64,000 nucleotides of DNA from Trichoplax adhaerens (taxonomy: Eukaryota > Placozoa > Uniplacotomia > Trichoplacea > Trichoplacidae). A program made the position numbers and the translations under genes. Of this stretch, positions 34,331 through 47,387 are shown piece by piece. The stretch is taken from assembly GCF_000150275.1 (NCBI RefSeq), contig NW_002060959.1, positions 1,237,283 through 1,301,282 on the forward strand, in the 5' to 3' direction. Under the pieces are notes generated by a model, which did no database searches, was not told the DNA's origin, and saw only the letters and a list, made by a program, of their open reading frames with translations. The stretch's first letter is position 1. Each line of letters begins with the position of its first letter.

Positions 34331-37242
34331 GTCACAAACGACTACCAGCCCATGCTGTCATACTGTATGTCATGGCTGTTTTCTTCTTCAATGCCATTTA
34401 TGAATTTAAAAACATTGGATCATTTTAACATAGTTGAACCTTATTGTCAAAGTTAAATGGGCGATGGAAATTTTTTCTTTACAAGTCCCTATGGGTATTG
34501 CACTTTACATGGTATGGGAAATAGCTTTCAAAAGAAAAACTTTGTATCCAAAATACAACAAAATTCATTGCAATATGGACAGTCCACAATGAATGACACT
34601 GTACTATATCATGTCAAGTATCAGCGTCTTTAATTTCCTTTTAGATACTTGAACTGGGGAAAATACTACCACAACGAATGGGCTAATGCAGTAGTTGATA
34701 CCGACATCCAACACATTGACTAATCTTTGACTTCACTGTACTGTATAGAAATGGTTGTATACTGTCCTGTAGATGGCAATATATTTCATGAGAACCTTTA
34801 TTATATTAAGTACAGTAGACTACAGTAATTTTCGAACCATGAAAAATTTGCCAATAGGGCAGATCGGTAAAATAGATAAAAATATACAATAGTAAATCAT
34901 TAGTTTACCCTATATATTAAAATAGCTTCTACCAAAATAATGCAGCTGGACTGTAAAGTAAATGGTACGCGAAGCTAGACCTGAGCGAAGTATTGCGAGC
35001 GAGGGATCAATTAGTAATTTCGAAAAAATAACTTATAGAATGGCAGTATCAAGCATCCGTAGACTGAAATAATGATGAAAGCAAATGTTAGCAACAGTAA
35101 TTCGACGATATGGAGATTGACGTCTAAGGAGGTTTTACTCTTTCCATTTTTTTCTTCTCGTTCCAATGTCAGTATACAGTGCACTTTGCGTCAATACGTT
35201 ATCGAAATGATTCGCTTCTGTTGGACTATCTACAACACAGTGGATAGTAGAATTGAATACGCGAAGTAAAGTAGACCGAGCGATGGAAATTTCAATCAAT
35301 AGTTTTGGTATAAACTACTACATATAATTCACAGTACGGTAGTCCATGGCTTTGGCTATTTGACTATTGGAATAGTTTTTATAAAAATTTCAACAGATTT
35401 GAAAATAATGACTAAAATAGCAATGATATCACAGTTGTAACAACCGGTTGATACCAAACTGCTTTATTAAGCGTAGACGAAGCGATCAAATAGATATAAA
35501 TTTCAATTGTAGCCATATACGCCTATCCTGTATCATGGACAAGTAGAAAGAAAACGATTGGGTTTCTTCTAGTATTCCTTGACCGTATACAGACAGTATG
35601 GGCCAGTGCAATACTTTTAACTTTTCAATTTACCACTGTCGCTTTCTAGCATTGCATCACGCCATGGCGTACTTTACACAATGATTGTACCATGAACTAC
35701 TCAGTAGTCTGTGATTGTACTGTGGATAGTTTTCAATGAAATCGCAAATCCACCCCTTCAAAACTTGCGGCTTTCCACTTTAACCCTCAACGGCGGTGTA
35801 ATGACCGAGTAATAGCCTTTTACTATTACTAGTGTGTCTACAGAATCTACGGTACACGTTCCTATTACTTCAAAGTCCTAACTCACAACGCATAAAGGTT
35901 TTTTTCTCGATGGTCCCAACATGACATCGCTGTGCGTATGGTGATATTACCACACTCATAGCATAAATCTTCATAAACTGGTAGACCAACAGGCTCGACG
36001 ATTAATCACCAAATAATGGAACAAACTGCGGTACTTATATTTATGCTGTTATTCTTTGTCACAGTGTAAGACAGTATAATATTGTATTCTAAGTTGATGA
36101 TATATTTAGTAATGTCTACCGTAGATGTTGTATTCAACATGCGATCGATATTCTCGTTACAGGCTTAAGTATTAAATATAGCTAGCTTAGTAACTGCAAT
36201 CCTTCTGAAGAGGAGCGCTACAGAGCTCACACTAGAGCTGCACATGAAAGGTATAAACTATCCTGTATTTGAGATGCTAATGCTGAAGTGTGTAGTAAGT
36301 AAGGTGTTAAGACTGTAAGCGCGGAAAAGTATATAAGCGAGTAGTTTAGTATCGTAAGATAGTTCTTTCTCGTTAGAGATCCTCAGCTAATCGATTACGT
36401 TGTATCTTCGTAAACGAGGTTTTGTTCAATTAATCTTAATTTTCTAAAGTTTTGAAGATTCTTGATCTATCAACCTCACACACAGATACTTATCGAATCA
36501 TAACACTTTCGAAATGTCTGTACAAGTAGTGCTTATTCTCTGTTATTCTCTGTCTTTGCGGTTAAAAATGAATGCTTTCTCTTGTTATGATAAAATATTA
36601 TGTCGTCATAAATGAGTTGTAATGAAACATCCAATACTTTCTTCCATTAAAGTCAATGTATAGTTATAGTCTTGTTTTAGTTCATCAAAAGAAAAACTTG
36701 GTTTTTGTGGCATCGTGTTTAAAGTGATAGAATTTCTTGCGATGCAGAACCCAAAGTCGCACTGTCTTAGAGTGAGCGCAATAGTTTCAACTTACTGATG
36801 GCGGCCAGGTAAATTTTAATCTTAAATACCTATATGCGTAAAGTTTTAAATATACAATAAAATTATGAAATAGAGTAACATGGTTCGTTAAACGGTTATA
36901 CGCTTAGATCGCTCGATAATTGGTAAATTACATATTCTGTTTCAACAGAAAGCGGTCGTTTCTCTGACTGAAGGAGGTAAGAGAGACATTTGGAAATACT
37001 ACTAAAATACTGTACTTTACCACCAGATTAAGTTATAGGTGAGATTCTTAAGACATGCCGAGAATTTTTGACTGCGTTTGCTGTTGTAGTGTGGCCTGAT
37101 ATATTGATTAATATCAAACTAACGTAAATTATATTATACTTTAATAGATTTACTATTGCGAATTATAACTTAATACTATATAAATTAATTGTTGGTATCC
37201 TTACGTTGATGATTTTAGCCTATATACGAAACTTGTGTATGG

Positions 37243-37528
37243 TGATTATTCTGCACCTTTACTTAGCAGATATATTAAAAGCTTAATATAGAGATAGTTT
37301 CTATTGTTCACTTAGTACTATCCACAACATAGTTATAAGATTTAAAGAATCTTCTTTAAATAATAAATGGCGACGGTTTATATTGGTCGCGCCGTATAAA
37401 TTGCCATGTAACGTTGAAGTTGATTATTCTGTACATTTACTTGGAAGATAAATTACAACCTTAACATAGAGATGAATACTACTGTTCACTTAGTACTACC
37501 CATATGATAGTTATAAGATTTAAAGAAT
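37243..37528. repeat. Diverged tandem duplication, period about 179 bp
   Basis: 37243-37350 and 37422-37528 share GATTATTCTG-AC-TTTACTT, ACTGTTCACTTAGTACTA (with a base change) and AGTTATAAGATTTAAAGAAT in the same order. The first block ends where the second begins its divergent lead-in. Non-coding. Confidence 0.6.
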
Positions 37529-39185
37529 GATATAGCCAAGAACTAGTTACTAAATCTAATCATACTCTGTTGCAATATAGCAATTCTTTATTATCTGCGA
37601 TATATAAAATACTTTTGCAGTGTTGACGAATAATATCGACTGAATCCTTCGCAATTCTACATATGGAGCCCAGAATTTAGCTGTCACGAAAATTATTTTG
37701 TTAAGCAACCTGATCTCCAATTTTTTATGGAATCTCCTTTTCAATCAAAATATAGTTAGTATGTCTTATTTTTGTAGCAAACATTAATTTTTACGCTTTT
37801 TTAACTAGAATATACTGTAACTAATTTTGGAGGTGGTTACTAGATGATTAGAATTAGTAAATTCAATTATTATTCTTAGTCGATTTCTACGAGTATAATC
37901 AGCTAGCTTGTGACCGCATTTTTCATAAATGGAACAGTAATTCTTAATAAGATCTATCGATCTTATCGCTGTATCATTTAATGTTCATCCTATAAAGTTA
38001 ATTCTAGTAGTACAAACGAGGGACATAAGTTTTTAAATGTGATACATTTAAAAAAAATTGGGGGGATTGGCATCGGAAATTTTTCATATTGTGTGCAATA
38101 TATAACTATGTAAGAACTGTTAAAGAACACGGCAGTACCAAATGTGACTGAGGAGAAACTTCGCTATAGTGTTTGTACGATATTGATTACCAGTAATGCA
38201 GTATTTGTTACTTTTAACGGTTATAGTTTGCTCTACTATTTCGCTCCCATATACGTTCTTACTTTCATACGTGGTGTATGCAATTTGCTGTGAAATAAAA
38301 TTTTTACGTATTATCATGGCATAAATCAGCTTTACCACAAGGTTATACGTAAAATCAAATTTCTAAATTTCTCAAGCTTTCGGGATTTACTATCCCTTAA
38401 CTACTCACAAGAACTTAGACGTGCTTGCTTCTACGTTCCAAAACTAGAGAACTGATCTTACAATGATCTGTGGGCTTAAATACCTTTCGGCAACGGCTAA
38501 CATTGATGAATCATCTTAATCATATTTATCAATGTGAACATTTACTGACTAATTTCAACTAATCATAAATTACAGTTACATGAGCTTGTACTGTCTTCAA
38601 TTACTGTATAAGAATTGTATTACAGTACAACATATAATTTACTGTGGTACTATACATTATAACTTCAGTGATTCCTAGTGTAAGCAACTAATTGTAATCA
38701 CCGTATATAAAATTATAATTTGCTAAATTTAGTCATTTAATTCTTCACGGTAGTTTGCACCATTACACAGCAGAACGCTTACCCTAATTTTACGGCTGTT
38801 TATATCCGTGACAGGCATATAAATAAAAATTTCTATTAGAGAACCTAGAATTTACTGATAGTACAGTAAGCTAAAAAAATTTAAAGTACAGTAATGTGAA
38901 TATCTGTAAGCTGCAAATGTTATCATTACCTGTCATCAATGAGTTTCTATAAAACATCTTGAGCCTTCGAGGATTTTATTTTATGACATTGGCATTTAGC
39001 CGAGTTTACGAATATATGCCGTATATTATGTAATCTTTGGATATCTAATGTAAATTATGTTCATTGACATTTCATGTCCAGTCATAATTAAACTGTTTCC
39101 GTAACTTTAGCCACGATTAAAAATTGTCAATATTAGATTATCAGATTAAATTACTGCACATTATACCCCGTCAGTTTATGAAAAT

Positions 39186-39288
39186 TTCTTAGAATGTTTG
39201 ACTGAAACTGTCGTACTGATGTATATAAAAAAATTTCGAAATTAAACCCATTCTCGTGCACGACAGTTTCAACTAAGTATTCTAAGAA
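39186..39288. other. Long imperfect hairpin, 29-base arms
   Basis: Arms at 39186-39214 and 39260-39288 pair over 29 positions with 24 Watson-Crick pairs, 3 G:U wobbles and 2 adjacent mismatches. The loop is 45 bases. The high share of G:U differences suggests selection on RNA pairing rather than a simple DNA palindrome, but a decayed inverted-repeat element is the alternative. It lies in a gene desert. Confidence 0.6.
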
Positions 39289-42200
39289 CTTTCCCAGCTT
39301 ATTAACGGAGTTTACGGTATAGGCAAAAGCTACAGTTATTCTGACTCAGAATTTTTATGATTAATCGTATTAGATGCAAACTTATCTATAAAATCTGAGG
39401 CTTTTAATGGAGATTTTATTTTTAATGTAGATGCTATAGTGCAGTCCCTCAAACAGCTTCAATTAAGGACATTAGATTATGCAAGAAAGTTTAAGATGCA
39501 TATTAGATGTATGCATGTAATAGTAGATATTGCTTAAAGCACATATTCTAATCTTTACACTGTTATGTTTACATTTTATATAAATCGCCGATTCTTTTAT
39601 AGTAAGCTAAGTGGATAGACTGAAGATAGATAGACCTTGGTAAATTAATAGGCGAGCTAATCTGTCATAGCTACGCTCACACAAGGAATAAAACTTTTAT
39701 TATAATACTTTTAAGATACATACTTTATTTGCTTGAGATACAAAATTACTTTTAGCGTCCAATTTTGTGCAGGTTGTTGTCTTTAAAGAAACCAATTCGA
39801 AGAAATTAATAAGCACGTACATAAAAGTTTTCTCCTCTTAATTTTGAATCCAATACGGTAATTAAGATAAGAATTTCTATTAAGATGCCATAATATTTTT
39901 TATTACTACAAGTTGACTTTTTGGTCGTAAATATTACGCATTGCTGGTGAACATTTTACAGTAAAAATTTGTAGAAATAATACATTAGTATCTGTAAATG
40001 AGAAAATTCATGTTAATAGGTTAGCTGGATACATTACAATGTATTCCAATACAGTAGGAAACTAATACCGAAAATTTGTACTAAGATATTATAAGTTAAC
40101 CAAGATATTTATGAAGATAAAGTCATTAGTAACTATTACAGCATTATATTTACGACATTTCTGTAAAAGTCAGTAGCGGAATGGGTCTGTCTTATGATGT
40201 CTAGATACATTACAGTGGCTTAAAATAATATCAAATATAACCTAACAATAATACAAAATTTTATGATTTTAAACAATATTTTTTTAAATGATTCGAAAGG
40301 GATTACTATCAACTTCATGATTGCTATAAAGTATTCGATTTCATGCTATTTGTGTTCAATTTAAAATCAAGTTATTCAATTCTAAGAACAAGATTTATGC
40401 CCTTACCTGCAGTCTAAATATAAACTATATTTTTTCTTCTTTACTATTGATAGTGAATACGAGTATACTACTTAATAGTATTACTTAAAACTAAACAGTT
40501 TGACGTTTTACTACGTAGCGAACTTTTAATAATGGCGCTTTAGTTTTGGATTGTACCTGATTTTTCTCCTAAAGGATAGGGTTCTAAATCATAGAAAATC
40601 AATCAGTCAAATGCACTTACGATCAAGGTCTAATGCGATGATTTATTTAGTAAACAAATAGTGTTATTTACCAACAGATAAATTTTATTTATCACGGTTG
40701 ATGGATTTTGCAGGATGCGTTATTTCTATTTCTTTCGTGAAAGTCTGAAATGGGACCGCATTGTGATGCATTTACCTTACAGTATTAATAAGAAGTGGAA
40801 TTTCATTAGGGTATCACTCACCTATTATAAATAAGTGGTAGTCCTTTTAAAAGTCCAATGTCTAAATTTTTTTTCTTATTCTACTGAAAGGAGATTTACG
40901 TACCCTTTTTTTTTTAAGGAGCGTTGATGCTGCATACGATTTTCTTTGAAGCCTATTTTGCGATTAGAATGAGAGAAATCTGACCCTTAGGTACTGTACA
41001 ATATTAAAATTGACGATACGGTAACGTCAACTGGAACCGTTAGGGTGGTTTACATAAAGATTTAAACATGATATCATGTGGATATAGATATTTTAAAGAA
41101 TATCCAGATACTCCTAATGTAGTCATTTTCAAAACGATACATGTGCTAATGTCAGATTTTGATAAGTTCATATTTTGTTCCCCAACACACTGTAGGACAA
41201 AATGCTATTGTATGTATTTTGTGAGCCAATGATTTAATCTAAAAGGAAGTCTTTTTACTAAAATACTTACGCATACTCGACATAAAAGTAGTATCTGGAA
41301 ATAGTATTAATTATGAAATGATGTATAGACTTCTTTCTCTAAAATCTGTCTAATATCTGTAGAGTGTCATTTCTTTTATCGATGATCTAATTGGCTATTG
41401 GAAGTAGTAGCTATTGTGCTTATCATTAATATGCTAGCATGCTAGCCACAGTTGGTCCTTTTTATTTCTCATTAGCATTAAATTAGCTGTAGACATCATT
41501 GTACTAATGCGGACTTTGATTTGTTTGTTTAATGCATTACATGTAAAGTGAACAATATGAACGTGATTAGGAGGAATATACTACTCTTTTGAATGCGCCA
41601 CAAATTAGCTAATTTGCTTTCTTCATCAGAAATATAATTTCCTTCAGATTCAGCAGACTATGTCAGCTCCAAGTGAAATTAGATATTCAATATTTTAATT
41701 AAATTTATTTGGATTTATGTGATTGAAATTAATATTAATCTCGTAGCCGAAAAGTATCCGTGATGATGAAACTTTAGATTGGAGCAAAAATAATTCGCTT
41801 TTTACTAGTTATAATTACTTATAGCCAATTTTTTTATAGAAGGGCTAAGTAATTGATTAGCCTAGTGGTGAAACTCAACGGTTTGTGAACGCTACTTATA
41901 ATACAGTAAGTAAAGGAATAGTTATTTATAACGTAAATGAAGTACTAGCGTTTAAAAGGATATTTTTATGACTGAATATAAAATAATTTCTTGTATATTA
42001 GAATACTACGCTTACTTAGAGTTTATAAAGTTGTTTATTATGTATTTCATTAATACAAATCTATTAATTATAATCTTTAGTAAAGCATTATCTCTATTGT
42101 CATTTAGATTTTTTTCAAGCCCCTTCAGCGGATTAAAGTATGGAATCACGTTATGAATAAATGAGCAAGCAAGCATTTTGAATTAAGCCAGAAAAGTAGG

Positions 42201-43888
42201 TGGATGAATAAAGGTCTGGATTGAAAAGCTTTATTTTATGGTTATTAATACTGATTGTACTTGTGATAATAACAACGGTAAAGAAAAAAATAGACCATGA
42301 TGTATTAATAAGATTCTAGTTACCCTTGCAATTCAATGAATGCGCCTATTACTATAAAAGTTTATTTTAGCTTCATGCAATACGTTACCCTCACAGAGAT
42401 GCTTTTAGTTCGTCAACAACATGTGATTATAGTCGCCCAAATTAGATATTGTGAGCAAAGCGGTGGTTTAGTAATTCCATAACAGCAAGATGAACGCTAG
42501 TACCAATATTACTTGATCATCAACTCTATCGAAATGACGTCACCTATGCTAATAAAGTGTAGTAAAATTAATTCTACTCATGTAATTAAGCATTGTATTC
42601 ACTGAAAGTCTCAAGGGAATCCTTATTATTAGATAGGCTTATTCATAACTATTGCTATATACATGTGGCGGTATTAAAAAGGTGAATTTAATATAATGTT
42701 ATAATAATCTTAAAATGAAAATACAGGATATATAGAGTATAAAGGTACCATGTCGATGTTATCACGAATGGATGATGTGCAAACGATGAAATACTTCAAG
42801 GTATAGTATCGAACACCTGCAGGCCAACATTTTGTCGATATGAAGTGAAAACAGACTCTGACATCGACATCACTGTAGGTGGAGTTAATTTACGAGAAAT
42901 GGATGATTCTATTCTGCTGTAAAAACATAAAACAATGCTGTATAGGAGTGCATTTGTGTCATATCGCATCAATGCTGATAACATCTACATCAAATAGTGC
43001 AAAAATAGTAATCATAACACGGCCAAAGAAAGAGACTTTATAGGCTTATTTGACCATCATTTTGCTAGATATAGCGATGAAAATGATATTAAAAGTTAGC
43101 TGAGGTACTAGGTTGTCTCCATTTGGTCAAGCTTGCTATCAGTGTATTTATAACGGAGGTGGATAATATGATCGAGATGACGTTGATACATTCATTGCTC
43201 AATATTGGATAGTAGAATAGTTTGAACTCAATTATGGTAGAGTTTGGATAGTTGTTGGGTAATATTGTAATCATCTTTATTGTAAATATGTATTCAAATC
43301 TTACAATGCTGCTATATATTAATTCGATAGGTGGATACAATGATTGCAAAGTAGTGTGTGACGAAACTGAATACAAAAAAATATTACTTGGTCACATGTT
43401 GAAATTAAACCACAACTAGCCCACGTTGCTTAGTTTAGATACTGTACACTTGGCTGGTTGCTATGATATGGCACCATTCTATATACAGTCTACTTGTCGA
43501 TAGAGTATACGCATAAATGATCACAATTATACAGTGAGAATAGTATAAGAAGTGATATTTATTTGCCTACTATGCATGAAAGCTGGCATTCCGAATACTT
43601 TTCAATCAGACTACATTATATTAACTGACGAATTTTCTACTTTGACCACTAAAATTACTGTGATTCAAGCAAGTCTAAATTAAACACTTTCATTTGTACG
43701 TTTCGAATGAATTAGAGATAGAAGTGGAGTGCTGAACACCACACTAGGATTTATTTGTACTTTATTTGTTATTTTTTTAACTCAATAAACGATCTGATTT
43801 GTAATTACTTTCGTTACAGTTTTCAACGAGACAGCGCTTGAATCGGCTATTTGAATCATCAATGAAGATTTGAAAGTACTGTAAGTCT

Positions 43889-45010
43889 ATGACGGCCAAT
43901 AATTCATCCGATCATCCTACTAGAGAGATCCATTTTAAATTGATGTTGAGCCAAAGAAATCGCAAGAATGCCATCTGTAAGATTGATTCATCCAGCATGA
44001 ATCAGGACGATAGCCATGGTAATCAGTATAATCAGTATGGTTACACACTGAATCAAGATCCATCTCGTATTGTCCAACAAAATTATCAACAGGATCAAAC
44101 ATTAACAAAAAAGAAGTTAACCAACTTCTCTGTCGACTACATTCTTCATGAATTAAATAGTCATTGTGGCCGTAAGAAAGACGATCTGAAAAAATATACA
44201 CATCAAAGTTTCGCAGGCGATATTTCGAACTATAGCAGCAGATTGAATCATATGAAGAATATATATTACCCAAACAGCCAGGCTCTCGGTCAGTTCTTGA
44301 ATACTACAACAGCACCCAATTTCGTCTTCTCCAACCAACTTAAAGCCCGTTATGATACCCAGATTACATCTTTAGACCTGAAGCCATCAGTCATTAATTT
44401 ACAATCGAAAATGTTACGACAAAATCTAATCGATCCGGTACCATCTAGTCACTCGAAGAAGATTGTGGATGAAAATAAGACCAAAGGATTGCTTGACGAA
44501 CATGATAGACTTACGCGTAGTGGACGTGATATTAATGGACCGCATGCGGTGAATTCTTCATCCACTTCGAAACGTTTGAATCATAGCTTTCATCAACGTT
44601 ATCCATGCAAAATATGTCAGAAATCTTTTGCCAATCCTCACTGTTTATCACGGCACATACGAATTCATACTGGTGAAAAGCCTTATCAATGTAATATTTG
44701 TAAAAAGGCTTTTAATCAATCATTTCACTTAACTATCCATAAGCGATTACACACTGGCGATTTAAGATATCAATGTAACATTTGCTGTCGACGTTTTGTT
44801 CAAAGTAATGATCTCAAGAAGCATTACAGAACTCATACTGGTGAGAAACCGTATCATTGCAGTTATTGTCAAAAATGTTTCGCCGATGCTAGCCAACTAA
44901 AAAAACACATGCGGATTCACACTGGCGAAAAGCCCTACAGGTGTATCGTATGTCAGCGTCGTTTTACGCAATCTGGAGCTTTAAAAAAGCACTCTCATAT
45001 TCATCAGTGA
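43889..45010 (+). CDS. C2H2 zinc-finger protein with eh1 repressor motif, single exon
   Basis: A 373-residue open frame encodes five tandem classical C2H2 fingers (about residues 238-373). Each has a CxxC...HxxxH core, most are joined by TGEKPY linkers (one TGDLRY), and the last His-containing helix ends the protein. Such arrays bind DNA. Residues 80-86 read FSVDYIL, matching the eh1 motif (FS-[IV]-x-x-[IL]-L) that recruits Groucho/TLE co-repressors, so a repressor role is inferred. The remaining N-terminal half is Gln/Asn/Ser-rich and likely disordered. No PRDM, KRAB, BTB or ZAD domain is visible, so I cannot assign an orthologue. The ATG at 43889 is the first in frame; a 5' non-coding exon is possible. 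It is isolated, with more than 9 kb of gene-poor DNA on each side. Confidence 0.88.
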   Translation: MTANNSSDHPTREIHFKLMLSQRNRKNAICKIDSSSMNQDDSHGNQYNQYGYTLNQDPSRIVQQNYQQDQTLTKKKLTNFSVDYILHELNSHCGRKKDDLKKYTHQSFAGDISNYSSRLNHMKNIYYPNSQALGQFLNTTTAPNFVFSNQLKARYDTQITSLDLKPSVINLQSKMLRQNLIDPVPSSHSKKIVDENKTKGLLDEHDRLTRSGRDINGPHAVNSSSTSKRLNHSFHQRYPCKICQKSFANPHCLSRHIRIHTGEKPYQCNICKKAFNQSFHLTIHKRLHTGDLRYQCNICCRRFVQSNDLKKHYRTHTGEKPYHCSYCQKCFADASQLKKHMRIHTGEKPYRCIVCQRRFTQSGALKKHSHIHQ

Positions 45011-45068
45011 ATATTAGTAGTTATTCGTAATTCGTTTCCGTTTTACCATCTTTCTTTGGTGCTGTTTT

Positions 45069-45094
45069 CTCTCTCTCTCTCTCTCTCTCTCTCT
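45069..45094 (+). repeat. (CT)13 microsatellite
   Basis: Thirteen CT dinucleotides about 60 bases after the zinc-finger stop codon, probably in its 3' UTR. Confidence 0.95.
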
Positions 45095-47210
45095 TGCCAT
45101 TCTATTACTATTACTATTATAGTCGTTTAAAATACTATGTCATACCTTTTATAGGACCTTTATCTTACGAACTAGGTCTGAAGATAAAAAAGTCCTTTTT
45201 TTCGGTGGCGTATTACTATGCGAATTTAGAATATTTCTTAATCATTTAAATGAAAACTTATATTTAGCCAATAATCTTACTATAAATGTTGATCACTTTG
45301 AAACAAAAATTAAGCATTCAGTGTCACAGTGTTATGGGTGTTTCTGTTTTTCTACACATTACTTCAGTGTTATTGTGCGTAATTAGCAATTGGAGTGGCC
45401 TTTAAGCTAGATATATTATCTATTCTATTCGACTTTTTAGCCTTCTTCACTTTCAATTCTGGTAATATAGGTGACATTAATTCGTGATGATTGCCGATAC
45501 CTTTCTACCAGTGAATTATACGTACAATTGTGTCAAATTGAAGTACATGGTTATTCGTAGTAGAACCGTAAAATCCAAGTTGGATTTCAATCCTCTAAAT
45601 CATATGGATTATTTATTGGATTCGAAATGATTTCATTATCATACTTATTCCTCTGTTATATAGCGTTTAGAAATTTAGTATAGCTGAAAAATTTTTAGAG
45701 AAAATGTCGCAATCTGATGTCAAGTAGAATATTGTAAACATCAATTGGGTCGAATGTGTGTAAAAATGCGCTCAGATGCATCAATTATATTATTACACTT
45801 GTCAAATCGAGTGCTCATCGATATTGATTTATTAGGTTGAATACTTTGAGACCTGATATCAATATATTGAAAGATCAAAATGTACTGTATATTGTATTAA
45901 GTGTAGAAAAATTGTATAGAATCAGTAGTCTTTCAAAGACAATTAATTTAACAGATGACATAGTTTACGACAAATGCTGCTGTTAACATCTTTCTCAGAG
46001 GAGCTGTTGCTTTTCCACAAAGGCAAATAAAGATTTAATGATTGAATAGGTTTACAACCTTCAGAAAATGAACTTGATCATAGTAAATTATTAGTATGTA
46101 TTCTGATCTGGTGATCAACAGCTTATTAATCTGTTTGCTATCAAAATTAAATGTACAACAATGGTTAATCGTAGGAATATCTTCTATGGTTAAATCATCG
46201 CACAACATGGATACCCGCATGATTAATTGTAATTGTTTCGGCAAGTGTAATTATAATAATGTACTAGTTATATTCTATTAATATATAAACTGAAATTGTA
46301 TAGCATAGCGCAAAATCTTCACTTAGGCTGTCAGCAAGAAGATATACATATAGACTTGCACGATAGAGGTTATCTTGTGAAAATTTTAGTGTCGAAGAAT
46401 AAAAATTTTTCCACAGAAAGTGCTTTATTTGAATTTTATTTTTATTGATTTTGTATTTGGAGAAGTTTACAGCCTTAATTAGAGTCTTTCAAAAATTTAG
46501 TATAACAAGTTTATATTGCGTATACTATTTCTTATAAATTTGTATCTCTTTTTATTGCAGAATATATCATAATGTGTTGAAATGGTACGATAAAGATTAA
46601 CAATGTGTGAACTACTGTAGAAAAATTCTCGTTATAGCGTTATCCTAGGTTAGTTGTTCATTCAAGTTTACTTATCTCTAGATAACAGATTGCATTTAAT
46701 TACTTTAGTCTACGGTATGATATCTGCTCTTTATGCCGTTTTTACAACACCAATGCAATGGAGAAACTGCTTCCAATTGTAGCTAATCACAAAGACGTAT
46801 CTTGAATCTAAACTAAATGCTGTTTATTTTTAAAAGTCATTCATTTATTTGCATATAGGATTTTATTCGCAAGCATCGATAGAAGAATGTGATAATATAC
46901 AGTACATATTGATTAATGTTAATAAGCAAAGTCAGCGTTGATCCGTTTTCTTGAAATTTAGAGATGAACAACGATATTCTACATTGTAAAACATGTTAGA
47001 TCACGGACATTTCACAAAATAGATAATAATCACGAGTAGAAATTGGCAAGCTTTATTCTTAACTAGATACCTAACCACCTTGCATACCTTCTTCAATAAT
47101 GCACTATATTCTATGATTAAAGTTCTAAGCCAATTGAAATGTCTTATAATTATCCTACTGTCACAATATGATTTTAAAGAAGCATTATAAAGGTGATGGT
47201 TATGGAAACA

Positions 47211-47387
47211 AGGCTTAAATATCGATTTAGATTTTGCAGAGTGATCTAAAGTATCGTTGCTAAATATAATTACAGAAATAAAGCTTCAGATCAATTTAGA
47301 TTATTGTAGTATGATCTAAACTACCGATAGAAAAGGTAATAAAAAAATGAGGCTTAAGTATCGATATAGATTATCATCTATCTAGAA
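47211..47387 (+). repeat. 70-bp degenerate tandem repeat, about 2.5 units
   Basis: Units begin at 47211, 47281 and 47350 with AGGCTT or AAGCTT. They share ATCGATTTAGATT-like and GTGATCTAAA or ATGATCTAAA segments at fixed offsets. The last unit is truncated near 47387. Non-coding. Confidence 0.65.

Larger units (their letters stand above)
34331..43888. other. Gene-poor AT-rich region
   Basis: About 9.5 kb with no recognisable coding exon. Three weakly similar blocks, near 34970-35020, 35255-35300 and 35470-35510, share GCGAAG or GCGTAG, GTAGAC, AGCGAT and AAATTTCAAT, suggesting a decayed repeat. A tandem duplication and a long hairpin are listed separately. Open frames near 42.8-43.4 kb on the minus strand lack motifs. 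Confidence 0.45.

Noticed and set aside
34007-34456. 149-codon open frame over the 33.8-34.3 kb repeat, possible repetitive protein
   Set aside because: It covers only two units in frame, unit 2 is in another frame, and the linkers are GTACW; kept as a repeat.
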